This document shows, piece by piece, positions 16,889 to 28,207 of a stretch of DNA of 42,297 nt (positions within the stretch are counted from its first letter, which is position 1; every line of letters begins with the position of its first letter). Position numbers and translations under genes: made by a program. Source of the DNA: Rubrivivax sp. (GTDB lineage: Bacteria > Pseudomonadota > Gammaproteobacteria > Burkholderiales > Burkholderiaceae_C); NCBI GenBank assembly GCA_020852865.1, contig JADYZZ010000098.1:1-42297 (forward strand). The letters run 5' to 3'. The notes under the pieces are model-generated. The model searched no databases. It was not told where the DNA came from and saw nothing but the letters and a program-made list of their open reading frames with translations.

Positions 16889-18607
16889 TCAGCGCGCGGC
16901 GCTGCGCCAGGCCTGCGTGCGCCGATCGATCCACTGGCCGAGCAGGGTGAACAGCACGGTGGCCACGGCGCAGGCGGCGGCGATCAGCACCGCCATCGCC
17001 GCCGCCGGGCTGAGCTCGCCGGCCTCGTCCATGTTGAGGATGGCGATCGAGGCCAGCCGCGTCTCGGGCGCATAGAGGAAGACCACGGCCGAGATGGTGG
17101 TCATCGCGTTGACGAAGAAATAGCGCGCGATGTCCACCAGCGCCGGCGTGCAGATCGGCAGCGTGACGCGCCAGAAGGTCTTGAAGAACGGCACCTTGAG
17201 CGAGGCCGAGACGGCCTCGAACTCGTTGTCCAGCGCCTTGAGCGCGGTGACCGCCGTCAGGTGGCCGGTGGTGTAGAAGTGCACCACGGTGCACAGCGTC
17301 ATCAGCGTCAGCGTGTGGTACAGGCCGTTGAGCGGATTGGCCGGCTCGTTGAAGAAGAAGATGTAGCCCAGGCCCAGCACCAGGCCCGGCACCGCCATCG
17401 GCAGCATCGCCAGCATGCGCAGGACGCTGCGCGCCAGCACGAGGCCGCGCGTCTTCTCCTGCAGGTAGGCGCCGACGAAGACCACGGCCGTGCCCAGCGC
17501 GGCGGTGCCGGCGGCCATCTGCAGGCTGTTGAAGAAGCCGGTGCCGACCTCGTTGTCGACCAGGCCGTAGACGTAGTGCTTCAGGCTGGGCGCCAGGTTG
17601 TAGGGCCAGAAGGTGGCGAGCGAGGCGAAGACGGCCATGCCGAGCATCGCCAGCATGGCCGCGCTCACCAGGCTGCAGTACAGCGTCATCGCCGTGTCGA
17701 AGCCGCGCGCCGGCCGCGGCCGGTAGGGCACGGCGCGCGCGCCCAGCATCGCCGTCTGGCGGCGCTGCACGAAATGGTCGACCGTGAAGGTGAACACGGC
17801 CGGCGCCAGCAGCACGATCGCCACCACCGCGCCGCGGGCGAAGTCCTGCTGGCCGATGACGAGCTTGAAGACGTCGGTGGCCAGCACGTTGAAGCTGCCG
17901 CCGATGACCTTGGGCACGCCGAAGTCGGTCATCACCAGCGTGAAGCTCACCAGCGCCGCCGAGATGAGGCCGTACTTGGCGCCGGGCAGCGTGATCGTGA
18001 AGAACTTGCGCAGCGTGCTCGTGCCCAGGGCGTCGGCGGCCTCGTACAGCCGGGCGTCGGCCAGCGTCAGTGCCGACAGCAGGATCATCAGCGTGTGCGG
18101 GAAGATCGCCAGGCATTCGGCGAGCACGATGCCGGCCGCGCCGTAGATCTGCTCGATGCCGAACGGCGCCAGCCAGCTCTTGAGCAGCCCCTGGTTGCCG
18201 AACCAGTAGATGAGGGAGATCGCCGACAGCAGCGAAGGCGCCATGAGCGGGATCAGCGCGATGCCGCGGAACAGGCCCTTGGCCGGCAGGCACGAACGCG
18301 CCAGCGCGTAGGCAAAGCCGAAGGCGACCGGCACCACCACCAGCGTGACGACGGCGGCCACCCACAGGCTGTTCCACACGCTTTGCAGCAGCGCCGGCGT
18401 GCGCGCGTAGTCGACGAAGTTGGCCAGGCCGACGAAGCGGCCGTCCGCCCCTTCGAGCGCCTGGCGCAGGATGCTGGCCAGCGGCAGCGCGAGGAAGGCC
18501 AGCAGCGCGAGCACGATGGCGACGACGGCGGCGTGGCCGACGCCGTCGGTCCAGTGTGCGCGCAGCCGCAGCGGCCGCGTCCTCGCGCTCAGCGGCAGCG
18601 CCGGCAT
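16889..18607 (-). CDS. phnU: 2-aminoethylphosphonate ABC transporter permease (double-domain, PhnU/V type)
   Basis: A 572-residue inner-membrane permease with two fused binding-protein-dependent transport domains: about six helices in residues 30-300 and six in 310-565. The EAA-type cytoplasmic loops are seen as YEAADALGTSTLRKF and FEAVSASLKVPFFKTF. Length and neighbours match the single-chain permeases of putative AEP importers. Its ATG shares one base with the ATPase stop codon (TGATG), so the two are translationally coupled. It would form the channel for AEP uptake with the adjacent ATPase and binding protein. Confidence 0.9.
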   Translation of the reverse strand: MPALPLSARTRPLRLRAHWTDGVGHAAVVAIVLALLAFLALPLASILRQALEGADGRFVGLANFVDYARTPALLQSVWNSLWVAAVVTLVVVPVAFGFAYALARSCLPAKGLFRGIALIPLMAPSLLSAISLIYWFGNQGLLKSWLAPFGIEQIYGAAGIVLAECLAIFPHTLMILLSALTLADARLYEAADALGTSTLRKFFTITLPGAKYGLISAALVSFTLVMTDFGVPKVIGGSFNVLATDVFKLVIGQQDFARGAVVAIVLLAPAVFTFTVDHFVQRRQTAMLGARAVPYRPRPARGFDTAMTLYCSLVSAAMLAMLGMAVFASLATFWPYNLAPSLKHYVYGLVDNEVGTGFFNSLQMAAGTAALGTAVVFVGAYLQEKTRGLVLARSVLRMLAMLPMAVPGLVLGLGYIFFFNEPANPLNGLYHTLTLMTLCTVVHFYTTGHLTAVTALKALDNEFEAVSASLKVPFFKTFWRVTLPICTPALVDIARYFFVNAMTTISAVVFLYAPETRLASIAILNMDEAGELSPAAAMAVLIAAACAVATVLFTLLGQWIDRRTQAWRSAAR

Positions 18608-19659
18608 CAGAAAACCCGCAGCCGCTCGTGCAGCAGGCGCAGGCGCAGCTCCGAGCCGACCTCGAGCTGCTGCTCGGCGAGGAAGTTGAGCGAGAGGTAG
18701 ACCATCAGCGGCTGCGGCGCCAGGGCCTGCGAGGCCACCTGCACATGGCAGAACGAACCGAGGAACTCGATCTTCTCGATGCGCGCGTCGAAGACATGCG
18801 GATCGCCTTCGGCCAGCGGCCGCGCCAGCACGTCCTCGGGGCGCAGGTACACGCGCACCTCGCGATCGGGACCGGCAGCGCCGAACTCCAGCGTGCCCAG
18901 CTGCAGGCGGCCCGCGCGCACGCGCCCGGCGAGCGCGTTGACCTTGCCGACGAAGTCGGCGACGAAGGGCGAAGCCGGTTCGCGATAGACCTCGCGCGGC
19001 GTGCCGATCTGCTCGATGTGCCCGTGGTCCATGACGACGATGCGGTCGGCCACCGACAGCGCCTCTTCCTGATCGTGCGTGACCATGATGGTGGTGACGC
19101 CGAGCTTGCGCTGCAGCGCGCGGATCTCCTGGCGCAGCCGCACCCGCTCGAGCGCGTCGAGCGCCGACAGCGGCTCGTCGAGCAGCAGCAGTCCGGGCGC
19201 GGTGGCCAGGGCACGCGCCAGTGCGATGCGCTGCTGCTGGCCGCCCGAGAGCTGCGCCGGATACTTGGCCTCGCTGCCGGGCAGGCCGACCAGACGCACC
19301 AGCTCGCGCACGCGCTCGGCGATGCGCGCACGCGGCTGGCGGCGGTTGACCAGGCCGTAGGCCACGTTGTCGGCCACGCTCAGGTTGGGGAACAGCGCGT
19401 AGCTCTGGAACACGATGCCGTAGTCGCGCAGCGCCGGCGGCAGGCGCGAGATGTCGCGGCCGTTCTGCACGATCGTGCCGCGCGTCTGCGCCTCGAGCCC
19501 GGCGATCACGCGCAGCAGCGTGGTCTTGCCGCAGCCCGAGGGTCCGAGGAAGCACATGAACTCGCCCCGGCGCACCTCGAGGTCGATGTGCTGCAGCGCG
19601 ACGAACGTGCCGAAGGCCTTGTGGATGCCGCGCAGTTCGAGCGAGAGTTCAGCAGTCAT
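18607..19659 (-). CDS. phnT: 2-aminoethylphosphonate ABC transporter ATP-binding protein
   Basis: A 350-residue importer ATPase of the spermidine/iron/AEP (CUT2-like) group. Walker [10 protein letters not shown] is at 39-47, the signature is [15 protein letters not shown], Walker B is [12 protein letters not shown], the switch histidine is in VTHDQEEA, and a TOBE-like regulatory domain fills residues 240-350. It energises the permease encoded by the overlapping next gene. The 85-nt gap from the binding-protein gene contains a strong hairpin, which may lower its expression relative to the binding protein. Confidence 0.92.
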   Translation of the reverse strand: MTAELSLELRGIHKAFGTFVALQHIDLEVRRGEFMCFLGPSGCGKTTLLRVIAGLEAQTRGTIVQNGRDISRLPPALRDYGIVFQSYALFPNLSVADNVAYGLVNRRQPRARIAERVRELVRLVGLPGSEAKYPAQLSGGQQQRIALARALATAPGLLLLDEPLSALDALERVRLRQEIRALQRKLGVTTIMVTHDQEEALSVADRIVVMDHGHIEQIGTPREVYREPASPFVADFVGKVNALAGRVRAGRLQLGTLEFGAAGPDREVRVYLRPEDVLARPLAEGDPHVFDARIEKIEFLGSFCHVQVASQALAPQPLMVYLSLNFLAEQQLEVGSELRLRLLHERLRVF

Positions 19660-19692
19660 GGGGCGGGGGGGCGCCCGCCCGCCGGGCCGCCG

Positions 19693-19737
19693 CGCCCGCG
19701 CTGCCGCAGGCCGGACGAGCGTCGGGCGGCGCGGGCG
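19693..19737 (-). promoter_or_regulatory. Intercistronic stem-loop between binding-protein and ATPase genes
   Basis: CGCCCGCGC at 19693-19701 pairs perfectly with GCGCGGGCG at 19729-19737; after one mismatch three further pairs extend the stem inward, leaving a 19-nt loop. It begins 8 nt beyond the binding-protein stop codon. A hairpin in this place commonly protects the upstream binding-protein transcript or attenuates read-through, giving excess binding protein. No T-tract is seen. Confidence 0.5.
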
Positions 19738-19744
19738 GTGGGCG

Positions 19745-20773
19745 TCAGCGCTTCTCGGACTTGGCGGCGTAGCGCTTGTTCCACTCGGCGAGGATGCGCT
19801 CGCGGTTGGTGGCCGCGTAGTCGAAGTTCATCTTGATCAGGCGCGACTCGTAGTCGGCCGGGATGTTGGCCAGCTTGGGTGCGACGCCGGGCTGCGCGGT
19901 GACGGCGAAGTTCTTGCCGTAGAGGATCATCGCGTCCTTGCTGCTGGCCCAGTCGGCGAGCTTCTTGGCCGCCGCCAGGTGCTTGGTGCCCTTCATGATC
20001 GCGAAGGCCTCCAGGTCCCAGCCCAGGCCCTCCTTCGGGAACACCAGGTCGATCGGCGCGCCCTTGCTCTTGTTGCTGTGGCCGCGGTACTCGAACGAGA
20101 TGCCCACCGTGTACTCGCCGGCGGCGGCCATGTTGCAGGGCTTGGAGCCCGAGTGCGTGTACTGCGCGATGTTGTCGTGCAGCCCGTCCATGTACTTCCA
20201 GCCGCCGCCCTTGCCGTTGTCGTCGCCCCACATCTGCAGCCAGGCCACGACGTCGAAGTAGCCGGTGCCCGAGGAGGCCGGGTTGGGCATCACGACCTGG
20301 CCCTTGTAGACGGGCTTGAGCAGGTCCTTCCAGGTCTCGGGCCTGGGGATGTTGCGCTTGCCCGCCTCGATGGTGTTGAAGCAGACCACGGCGCCGTACA
20401 CGTCCATGCCCCACCAGGCTGGCGGGTTCTTCTTGTCGCGGTACTGCGGCATGATGGCGTCGAGGTTGAGCGGCGCGTAGGGGTCGAGCATGCCGAGCTT
20501 GTCGAACAGCGCCAGGCCCGAGGCGGCCACGCCCCAGATCACGTCGGCCTGCGGATTGGCCTTCTCGGCCAGCAGCTTGGCGATGACGACGCCGGTGCTG
20601 TCGCGCACCCACTTGATCTCGATGTTGGGCTCGACCTTGGCGAAGCCGTCCTGGTAGGCCTTGATCTGGTCGGTCTCGAGCGCGGTGTAGACCAGAAGCT
20701 GGGTCTTCTGGGCGGATGCGCCGGCGCCGGCCAGCGCCAGGGCGATCGCGGCAAGGGTCGGGGTGAAACGCAT
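19745..20773 (-). CDS. phnS: Periplasmic 2-aminoethylphosphonate-binding protein
   Basis: A 342-residue class II periplasmic binding protein with a signal peptide at 1-21 (ASA before QKT). The mature start (TQLLVYTALETDQIKAY) and overall length match the putative AEP-binding proteins that accompany PhnT/PhnU-type transporters; the fold is the iron(III)/spermidine-binding type. It is the first gene of the long minus-strand operon, with AGGAG 6 nt before the ATG, and diverges from phnR. The family name rests on sequence resemblance plus the phnW/phnY/phnA neighbourhood, both strong. Confidence 0.92.
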   Translation of the reverse strand: MRFTPTLAAIALALAGAGASAQKTQLLVYTALETDQIKAYQDGFAKVEPNIEIKWVRDSTGVVIAKLLAEKANPQADVIWGVAASGLALFDKLGMLDPYAPLNLDAIMPQYRDKKNPPAWWGMDVYGAVVCFNTIEAGKRNIPRPETWKDLLKPVYKGQVVMPNPASSGTGYFDVVAWLQMWGDDNGKGGGWKYMDGLHDNIAQYTHSGSKPCNMAAAGEYTVGISFEYRGHSNKSKGAPIDLVFPKEGLGWDLEAFAIMKGTKHLAAAKKLADWASSKDAMILYGKNFAVTAQPGVAPKLANIPADYESRLIKMNFDYAATNRERILAEWNKRYAAKSEKR

Positions 20774-20885
20774 GGCGGCTCCTGTTCCTGTGGCTGGGGA
20801 AGACGACCCTCGACGATGCCGTGGCGGCCGGCAAGCGGGCGCGGGCCGACGAGGTGGCGCGCATGCTGCACGGGCCGGCCGGAGG

Positions 20886-20915
20886 TGTCAACGGTAGTTT
20901 GTCTATTGTTGACAA
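20886..20915. promoter_or_regulatory. Candidate PhnR operator in the divergent phnS-phnR intergenic region
   Basis: Two overlapping inverted repeats stand out in an AT-rich island: TGTCAAC (20886-20892) with GTTGACA (20908-20914), and TTGTC (20899-20903) with GACAA (20911-20915). FCD-type GntR regulators favour such TTGTC/GACAA half-sites. TTGACA-like -35 hexamers occur inside the repeats on both strands (20909-20914 plus; complement of 20886-20891 minus), so a bound regulator could control both arms. The matching -10 elements are weak. Confidence 0.6.
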
Positions 20916-20944
20916 CATCCCCGGCCAGCGCTCCAATCCGATCC

Positions 20945-22964
<2,020 letters not shown>

Positions 22965-22966
22965 CG

Positions 22967-24400
22967 ATGAAGATCGAAGCCCTGCGCATCGCCGGCGCGA
23001 AAGTCGGCGCCGACCGCGGCGGTGACCGCGTGATCGAGGTCCGCAATCCGTTCACGCGCGCTGTCGTCGGCACCGTGCCCAAGGCGACGCTGGAGGAAGT
23101 CCGGCGCGCCCTGGCCATCGCCGCCGGCTGGCGCAGCCGCCTCACGCGCGCCGAGCGCGCCGGCATCCTCAACCGCGCCGCCGCGGCGGTGCGCGCGCGC
23201 GCGGGCGAGATCGCCGCGCTCATCACCGCCGAGTCGGGCCTGAGCCTCAAGGACAGCAGCTACGAGGCGGGCCGGGTCGCCGACGTGCTGATGTTCGGCG
23301 CCAACGAGGCGCTGCGCGACGACGCGCAGACCTTCGCCTGCGACATCACCCCGCACGGGCGCCGGCGGCGCGTGCACACGCTGCGCGAGCCGCTGCCGGG
23401 CGCCATCAGCGCGATCACGCCGTTCAACCACCCGATGAACCAGGTGGCGCACAAGGTCGTGCCGAGCGTGGCCACCAACAACCGCATGGTGCTCAAGCCG
23501 AGCGAGAAGGTGCCGCTGTCGGCGCTGCTGTTCGCCGACATCCTGTACGAGGCCGGGCTGCCGCCCGAGATGCTGAGCGTCGTCACCGGCGATCCGGCCG
23601 AGATCGCCGACGAGCTGATCACCAGCGCGCAGGTCGACCTCGTCACCTTCACCGGCGGCGTGGCGATCGGCAAGTCCATCGCAGCGCGCGCGGGCTACCG
23701 GCGCGTCGTTCTCGAGCTCGGCGGCAACGACCCGATCATCGTCATGGAGGACGCCGACCTCGACGAGGCGAGCACGCTGGCGGTGCAGGGCAGCTACAAG
23801 AATTCGGGCCAGCGCTGCACGGCGGTGAAGCGCATGCTGGTGCACGAGGCGGTGGCGGCGCGCTTCACCGACCTCGTCGTCGACAAGACGCGCGCCTATG
23901 CCTACGGCGACCCGGTCGACCCGCAGGTCGAGATGGGAACGGTGATCGACGAGCCGGCGGCGCGCCTGTTCGAGAGCCGCGTCGACGAGGCCCTGGCCCA
24001 GGGCGCGCGCGTGCTGGCCGGCCACCGGCGCGACGGCGCGCTGTTCGCGCCCACCGTGCTCGACCGCGTGCGCCCCGAGATGACGCTGGTGCGCGAGGAG
24101 ACCTTCGGCCCGGTTTCGCCGATCGTCACCTTCGGCAGCATCGACGAGGCGATCCGCATCGCCAACGGCACCGCCTTCGGCCTGTCGTCGTCGGTGTGCA
24201 CGAACCGGCTCGACTACATCACGCGCTTCGTCACCGAGCTCGACGTGGGCAGCGTGAACGTGCGCGAAGTGCCGGGCTACCGGCTCGAGCTCACGCCTTT
24301 CGGCGGCATCAAGGATTCCGGCCTGGGCTACAAGGAAGGCGTGCAGGAGGCCATGAAGAGCTTCACGAACCTCAAGACCTACACGCTGCCCTGGGTCTGA
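22967..24400 (+). CDS. phnY: Phosphonoacetaldehyde dehydrogenase PhnY
   Basis: A 477-residue aldehyde dehydrogenase that oxidises phosphonoacetaldehyde to phosphonoacetate with NAD(P)+. Base E250 (LELGGND) and nucleophile C284 (GQRCTAVKR) are present, with the Arg before the Cys that is typical of PhnY and helps hold the phosphonate. NPFTRAVVG at the start and ITPFNHPMNQVAHK at 150-163 also fit. The ATG is 2 nt after the phnA stop. Together PhnW, PhnY and PhnA form the complete hydrolytic AEP route. Confidence 0.94.
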   Translation: MKIEALRIAGAKVGADRGGDRVIEVRNPFTRAVVGTVPKATLEEVRRALAIAAGWRSRLTRAERAGILNRAAAAVRARAGEIAALITAESGLSLKDSSYEAGRVADVLMFGANEALRDDAQTFACDITPHGRRRRVHTLREPLPGAISAITPFNHPMNQVAHKVVPSVATNNRMVLKPSEKVPLSALLFADILYEAGLPPEMLSVVTGDPAEIADELITSAQVDLVTFTGGVAIGKSIAARAGYRRVVLELGGNDPIIVMEDADLDEASTLAVQGSYKNSGQRCTAVKRMLVHEAVAARFTDLVVDKTRAYAYGDPVDPQVEMGTVIDEPAARLFESRVDEALAQGARVLAGHRRDGALFAPTVLDRVRPEMTLVREETFGPVSPIVTFGSIDEAIRIANGTAFGLSSSVCTNRLDYITRFVTELDVGSVNVREVPGYRLELTPFGGIKDSGLGYKEGVQEAMKSFTNLKTYTLPWV

Positions 24401-24431
24401 CGGCGCCTGCGCCGCGTGGTCTGATCGCCGC

Positions 24432-26099
24432 ATGCTCCATCTGCTGAACCTGCTCGCCGCCATCGCGCTGCTCGTGTGGGGCACGTCGATCGTGCGCACG
24501 GGCATGATCCGGCTGCTCGGCGAGCGGCTGCGCAACGTGCTGTCGCGCTCGTTCCGCAACCGCCTGACGGCGGTGGGCGCCGGCTTCGCCGTCACCGGCC
24601 TGGTGCAGTCGAGCACGGCCACCTGCCTGATGCTGGCCAGCTTCGCCGCGCAGGGGCTGGTCACCACCGCCGCGGCGCTGGCGGTGATGCTGGGCGCCGA
24701 CATCGGCACGGCGGCGATGACGGTGGTCTACGCGTTCGACCTGTCGTGGCTGTCGCCGCTCCTGATCTTCGTCGGCGTCGTGCTCTACATCTCGCGCCAG
24801 GCGAGCGAGGCCGGGCAGCTGGGCCGCGTGCTGATCGGCCTGGGCCTGATCACGCTGGCGCTGCAGCTCATCGTCGGCGCCACCCGACCGCTGACGCAGG
24901 CGCCGGCGGTGCGCGCGCTGCTCGTCTCGCTGCCCAACGAGGTGCTGCTGGACATCGTCGTCGGCGCCGTGCTGACGGTGCTGGCCTATTCGAGCCTGGC
25001 CATCGTGCTGCTCACCGCCACGCTGGCCGCCTCGGGCATGGTGCCGGTGTCGGTGGCGCTGGGCCTGGTGATCGGCGCCAACGTCGGCAGCGCGGTGCTG
25101 GCGCTGTTCTCCACCGCCGGTCAGGCGCCGCAGGCGCGCCGCGTGCCGCTGGGCAACCTGGTGTTCAAGCTCGTCGGCACGGCCATCGCGATCCCGCTGC
25201 TGCCCGAGGCGCAGGAGCTGCTCGGGCGCTGGATCGGCGAGGTGCACCAGCAGGTGGTGGGCTTCCACCTCGCGTTCAACATCGCGCTGGCGGCGGTCTG
25301 CGTGGGCTTCACCGGCGCCGCCGGCCGGCTCGCGACGCGCTTCCTGCCCGATCCGCGGCGCGGCGTCGACGAACGCCACAGCCACCTCGACCCGAGCGCG
25401 CTCGGCACGCCCTCGCTGGCCATCGCCTGCGCCGCGCGCGAGGCGCTGCACCAGGCCGACGTCGTCGAGACCATGCTGCGCGGCCTGATGGAGGTGATCC
25501 GCAGCAACGATCTGGCGCTGGGCGAGCGGCTGCGCCGCATGGACGACCAGGTCGACGAGCTGTACGCGTCGATCAAGTTCTACCTGACGCAGATCTCGCG
25601 CGAGGCGCTCTCGGAGCGCGACGGCCGGCGCTGGACCGACATCGTGAGCTTCACGATCAACATGGAGCAGGTGGCCGACATCATCGAGCGCGTGCTGGAA
25701 GACGTCGAAGCCAAGAAGATCCGCAAGAGCCTGAGCTTCAGCGAGGCCGGGCTGACCGAGATCGCCCACCTGCACGAGCGGCTGCTGGCCAACCTGCGGC
25801 TGGCGATGAGCGTGTTCCTCGACGGCCACGTGCGCGACGCGCGCAAGCTGCTCGAGGAGAAGGCGCGCTTTCGCGACCTCGAGATCGAGTACGCCGCCAA
25901 CCACATCGCGCGGCTGCAGGACAACACCGCGCAGAGCATCGAGACGAGCTCGCTGCACCTGGACCTGATCAGCGAGCTCAAGCGCATCAACTCGCACCTG
26001 TGCGGCGTGGCCTACCCCATCCTCGAGTCGGCCGGCGTGCTGGCGGCGACGCGGCTGCGCCAGTCGCAGCTGGCCGGCTTCGACGAGCCGGCGGGGTGA
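24432..26099 (+). CDS. Na/Pi cotransporter family protein with PhoU-like C-terminal domain (NptA/YjbB type)
   Basis: A 555-residue membrane protein. Residues 1-320 contain the inverted NptA repeats with the conserved QSSTAT motif (about 59-64) and a second YSS motif (about 190); residues 345-540 form a helical PhoU-like domain. Family members move phosphate with sodium; the E. coli YjbB type is reported to work as a phosphate exporter when internal phosphate is high. The gene lies 31 nt after phnY. Inference: it vents phosphate released by PhnA when AEP is used for nitrogen or carbon. Confidence 0.9.
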   Translation: MLHLLNLLAAIALLVWGTSIVRTGMIRLLGERLRNVLSRSFRNRLTAVGAGFAVTGLVQSSTATCLMLASFAAQGLVTTAAALAVMLGADIGTAAMTVVYAFDLSWLSPLLIFVGVVLYISRQASEAGQLGRVLIGLGLITLALQLIVGATRPLTQAPAVRALLVSLPNEVLLDIVVGAVLTVLAYSSLAIVLLTATLAASGMVPVSVALGLVIGANVGSAVLALFSTAGQAPQARRVPLGNLVFKLVGTAIAIPLLPEAQELLGRWIGEVHQQVVGFHLAFNIALAAVCVGFTGAAGRLATRFLPDPRRGVDERHSHLDPSALGTPSLAIACAAREALHQADVVETMLRGLMEVIRSNDLALGERLRRMDDQVDELYASIKFYLTQISREALSERDGRRWTDIVSFTINMEQVADIIERVLEDVEAKKIRKSLSFSEAGLTEIAHLHERLLANLRLAMSVFLDGHVRDARKLLEEKARFRDLEIEYAANHIARLQDNTAQSIETSSLHLDLISELKRINSHLCGVAYPILESAGVLAATRLRQSQLAGFDEPAG

Positions 26100-26151
26100 A
26101 GGCGCGGCCGTTCCGATGGCCGCGCTCCACGGCGCGAAAGGCGACATGACG

Positions 26152-27267
26152 ATGAGAGTCGGCGTTCCGAAGGAGATCAAGAGCGACGAGCATCGCGTCG
26201 GCCTGACGCCGGCATCGGTGCACGAGCTGGTGGCGCATGGCCACGAGGTGGTGGTCGAGCACGCGGCCGGCGAAGGCATCGGTGCCGCGGACGACGACTA
26301 CCGCCGCGCCGGCGCCCGGGTCGCCGCGGCGGCCGCCGAGGTCTGGGACCAGGCGCAGATGATCGTCAAGGTCAAGGAGCCGCAGCCGGCCGAGCGCGCC
26401 CGGCTGCGCGCCGACCAGGTGCTCTTCACCTACCTGCACCTGGCGCCCGACCCGGCGCAGTGCGCCGACCTGCTTGCCAGCGGCGCCGCCTGCATCGCCT
26501 ACGAGACGGTCACGCAGCCCGGCGGCGGGCTGCCGCTGCTGGCGCCGATGTCGGAGGTGGCCGGGCGCCTGGCATTGCAGGTCGGCGCGCGCTGCCTCGA
26601 GCGTGCGCAAGGCGGCATGGGCGTGCTGCTGGGCGGCGTGCCGGGCGTGCCGCCGGCGCGCGTCGTCGTCCTCGGCGCCGGCGTCGTCGGGCGCAACGCG
26701 GCGCAGATGGCGGTGGGCAGCGGCGCGCAGGTGGTGGTGCTCGACCGCAGCATCGATGCGCTGCGCCGCATCGAGCTGCAGCTGGGCGCGCGTGCGGCCA
26801 CCGTGTACGCCGACCGGCGCGAGATCGAACACCATGTGCTGCGCGCCGACCTCGTGATCGGCGCCGTGCTCGTTGCCGGCGCCACCGCGCCGCGCCTGGT
26901 GAGCCGCGAGCTGGTGGCGCGCATGCGCCCGGGCGCGGCCGTCGTCGACGTCGCGATCGACCAGGGCGGCTGCATCGAGACCGCGCACGCCACCACCCAT
27001 GCCGCGCCCACCTACGTCGTCGACGGCGTCGTGCACTACGCCGTGGCCAACATGCCCGGCGGCGTGCCGCGCACCAGCACCTACGCGCTCAACCACGCCA
27101 CGCTGCCCTTCGTGCTGGCGCTGGCCGACAAGGGCTGGCGCCAGGCCCTGCGCGACGATGCGCATCTGAGGGACGGGCTCAACGTCTGCGCCGGCCGCGT
27201 CACCTGCGCGGCCGTGGCGCAGGCGCTCGGCCACCCGTTGACCGCCGCCGACGAACTGCTGGCGTGA
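26152..27267 (+). CDS. ald: Alanine dehydrogenase
   Basis: A 371-residue NAD-dependent alanine dehydrogenase (L-alanine to pyruvate plus ammonium). From the ATG at 26152 (MRVGVPKEI) the substrate Arg is R15, as in characterised enzymes; VKVKEP, TYLHLAPD and the dinucleotide motif VLGAGVVG are also in place. In-frame ATGs at 26146 and 26116 are alternatives; GAAAGG at 26136-26141 suits either of the first two. In this operon it can regenerate the pyruvate used by PhnW and release the amine nitrogen of AEP. Its stop shares a base with the next ATG. Confidence 0.93.
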   Translation: MRVGVPKEIKSDEHRVGLTPASVHELVAHGHEVVVEHAAGEGIGAADDDYRRAGARVAAAAAEVWDQAQMIVKVKEPQPAERARLRADQVLFTYLHLAPDPAQCADLLASGAACIAYETVTQPGGGLPLLAPMSEVAGRLALQVGARCLERAQGGMGVLLGGVPGVPPARVVVLGAGVVGRNAAQMAVGSGAQVVVLDRSIDALRRIELQLGARAATVYADRREIEHHVLRADLVIGAVLVAGATAPRLVSRELVARMRPGAAVVDVAIDQGGCIETAHATTHAAPTYVVDGVVHYAVANMPGGVPRTSTYALNHATLPFVLALADKGWRQALRDDAHLRDGLNVCAGRVTCAAVAQALGHPLTAADELLA

Positions 27268-28157
27268 TGGGCGCCGCGCAGCCGCTGGTGCTCGGCTGGC
27301 CCGTGGTGGCCGCCGTGCTGTGCGGTGCGCTGCTGCACGCGGGCTGGAACGCGCTCGTCAAGAGCTCGGGCGACAAGCCGTTGGACACCGCGCTCGTGCA
27401 CCTGATGGGGGCGCTGGTGGCGCTGCCCTTCGCGCTGGCCGTGGGACTGCCGGCGCGCGAGGCCTGGCCTTTCATCGCCGGCTCGCTCGTGATCCACATC
27501 GGCTACTACATCGCGCTGGCCGGCGCCTACCAGCACGGCGAGCTCGGCATGACGTATCCGATCATGCGCGGCTTCGCGCCGCTGCTCGTCGCACTGGGCA
27601 GCGCCGCGGTGGTGGGCGAGGCGCCGAGCGCCGGCGCCTGGGCGGGCGTGCTCGCCATCACGCTCGGGGTGACGCTGGTCGGCCTGGCGCACCCGGGCGA
27701 GGCGCTGCACCACCGCAAGGCGCTCGGCTTCGCCTTCGCCAACGCAGCGATCATCGCGCTCTACACCTTCGTCGACGGGCTGGGCGTGCGCACCGAGCGG
27801 CGCGTCGGCGGCGAGGTCTGGTGCTACGTGCTGTGGCTGTTCGCGCTCGACGGCATCGCCTACCCGCTGCTGGTGTGGCTGCGCCGCGCGCCGGCGGCGC
27901 GCGCCGCCGCGCTGGCCTATGCGCGCCGGCGTTGGCCGCTGGCGGCGCTGGGCGGCTCGGCCTCGATCGGCTCCTACGCCATCGCGCTGTGGGCGATGAC
28001 GCGTGCGCCGCTGGCCAGCGTGGCCGCGCTGCGCGAGACCTCGGTGCTGTTCGCCGCCTTGCTCGGCACCTTCATGCTCGGCGAGCGCTTCGGGGCGCAG
28101 CGCGCGCTCGGCACGCTGGCCGTGGTGGCCGGCGTGATGGCGCTGCGGCTGGGTTGA
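27267..28157 (+). CDS. EamA/DMT-family membrane transporter
   Basis: A 296-residue inner-membrane protein with about ten helices in two EamA halves (roughly 5-140 and 150-296). Family members are drug/metabolite exporters or, less often, importers of amines and amino acids. TGATG joins it to ald, so it is cotranscribed and coupled. No substrate can be read from sequence; context suggests a small amine, amino acid or phosphonate intermediate. Confidence 0.85.
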   Translation: MGAAQPLVLGWPVVAAVLCGALLHAGWNALVKSSGDKPLDTALVHLMGALVALPFALAVGLPAREAWPFIAGSLVIHIGYYIALAGAYQHGELGMTYPIMRGFAPLLVALGSAAVVGEAPSAGAWAGVLAITLGVTLVGLAHPGEALHHRKALGFAFANAAIIALYTFVDGLGVRTERRVGGEVWCYVLWLFALDGIAYPLLVWLRRAPAARAAALAYARRRWPLAALGGSASIGSYAIALWAMTRAPLASVAALRETSVLFAALLGTFMLGERFGAQRALGTLAVVAGVMALRLG

Positions 28158-28207
28158 CGCGCGCGCTGCCGCCGGGTCGCTTCCGTCTTCCCCTGCCGTC
28201 CGTCGCC

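Noticed and set aside
14229..18700. Open reading frames above 1,300 codons on both strands across the phosphonate operon
   Set aside because: They are out of frame with, or antisense to, the ligase, PhnW and permease genes, are Arg/Ala/Pro/His-rich without family motifs, and arise from high third-position GC.
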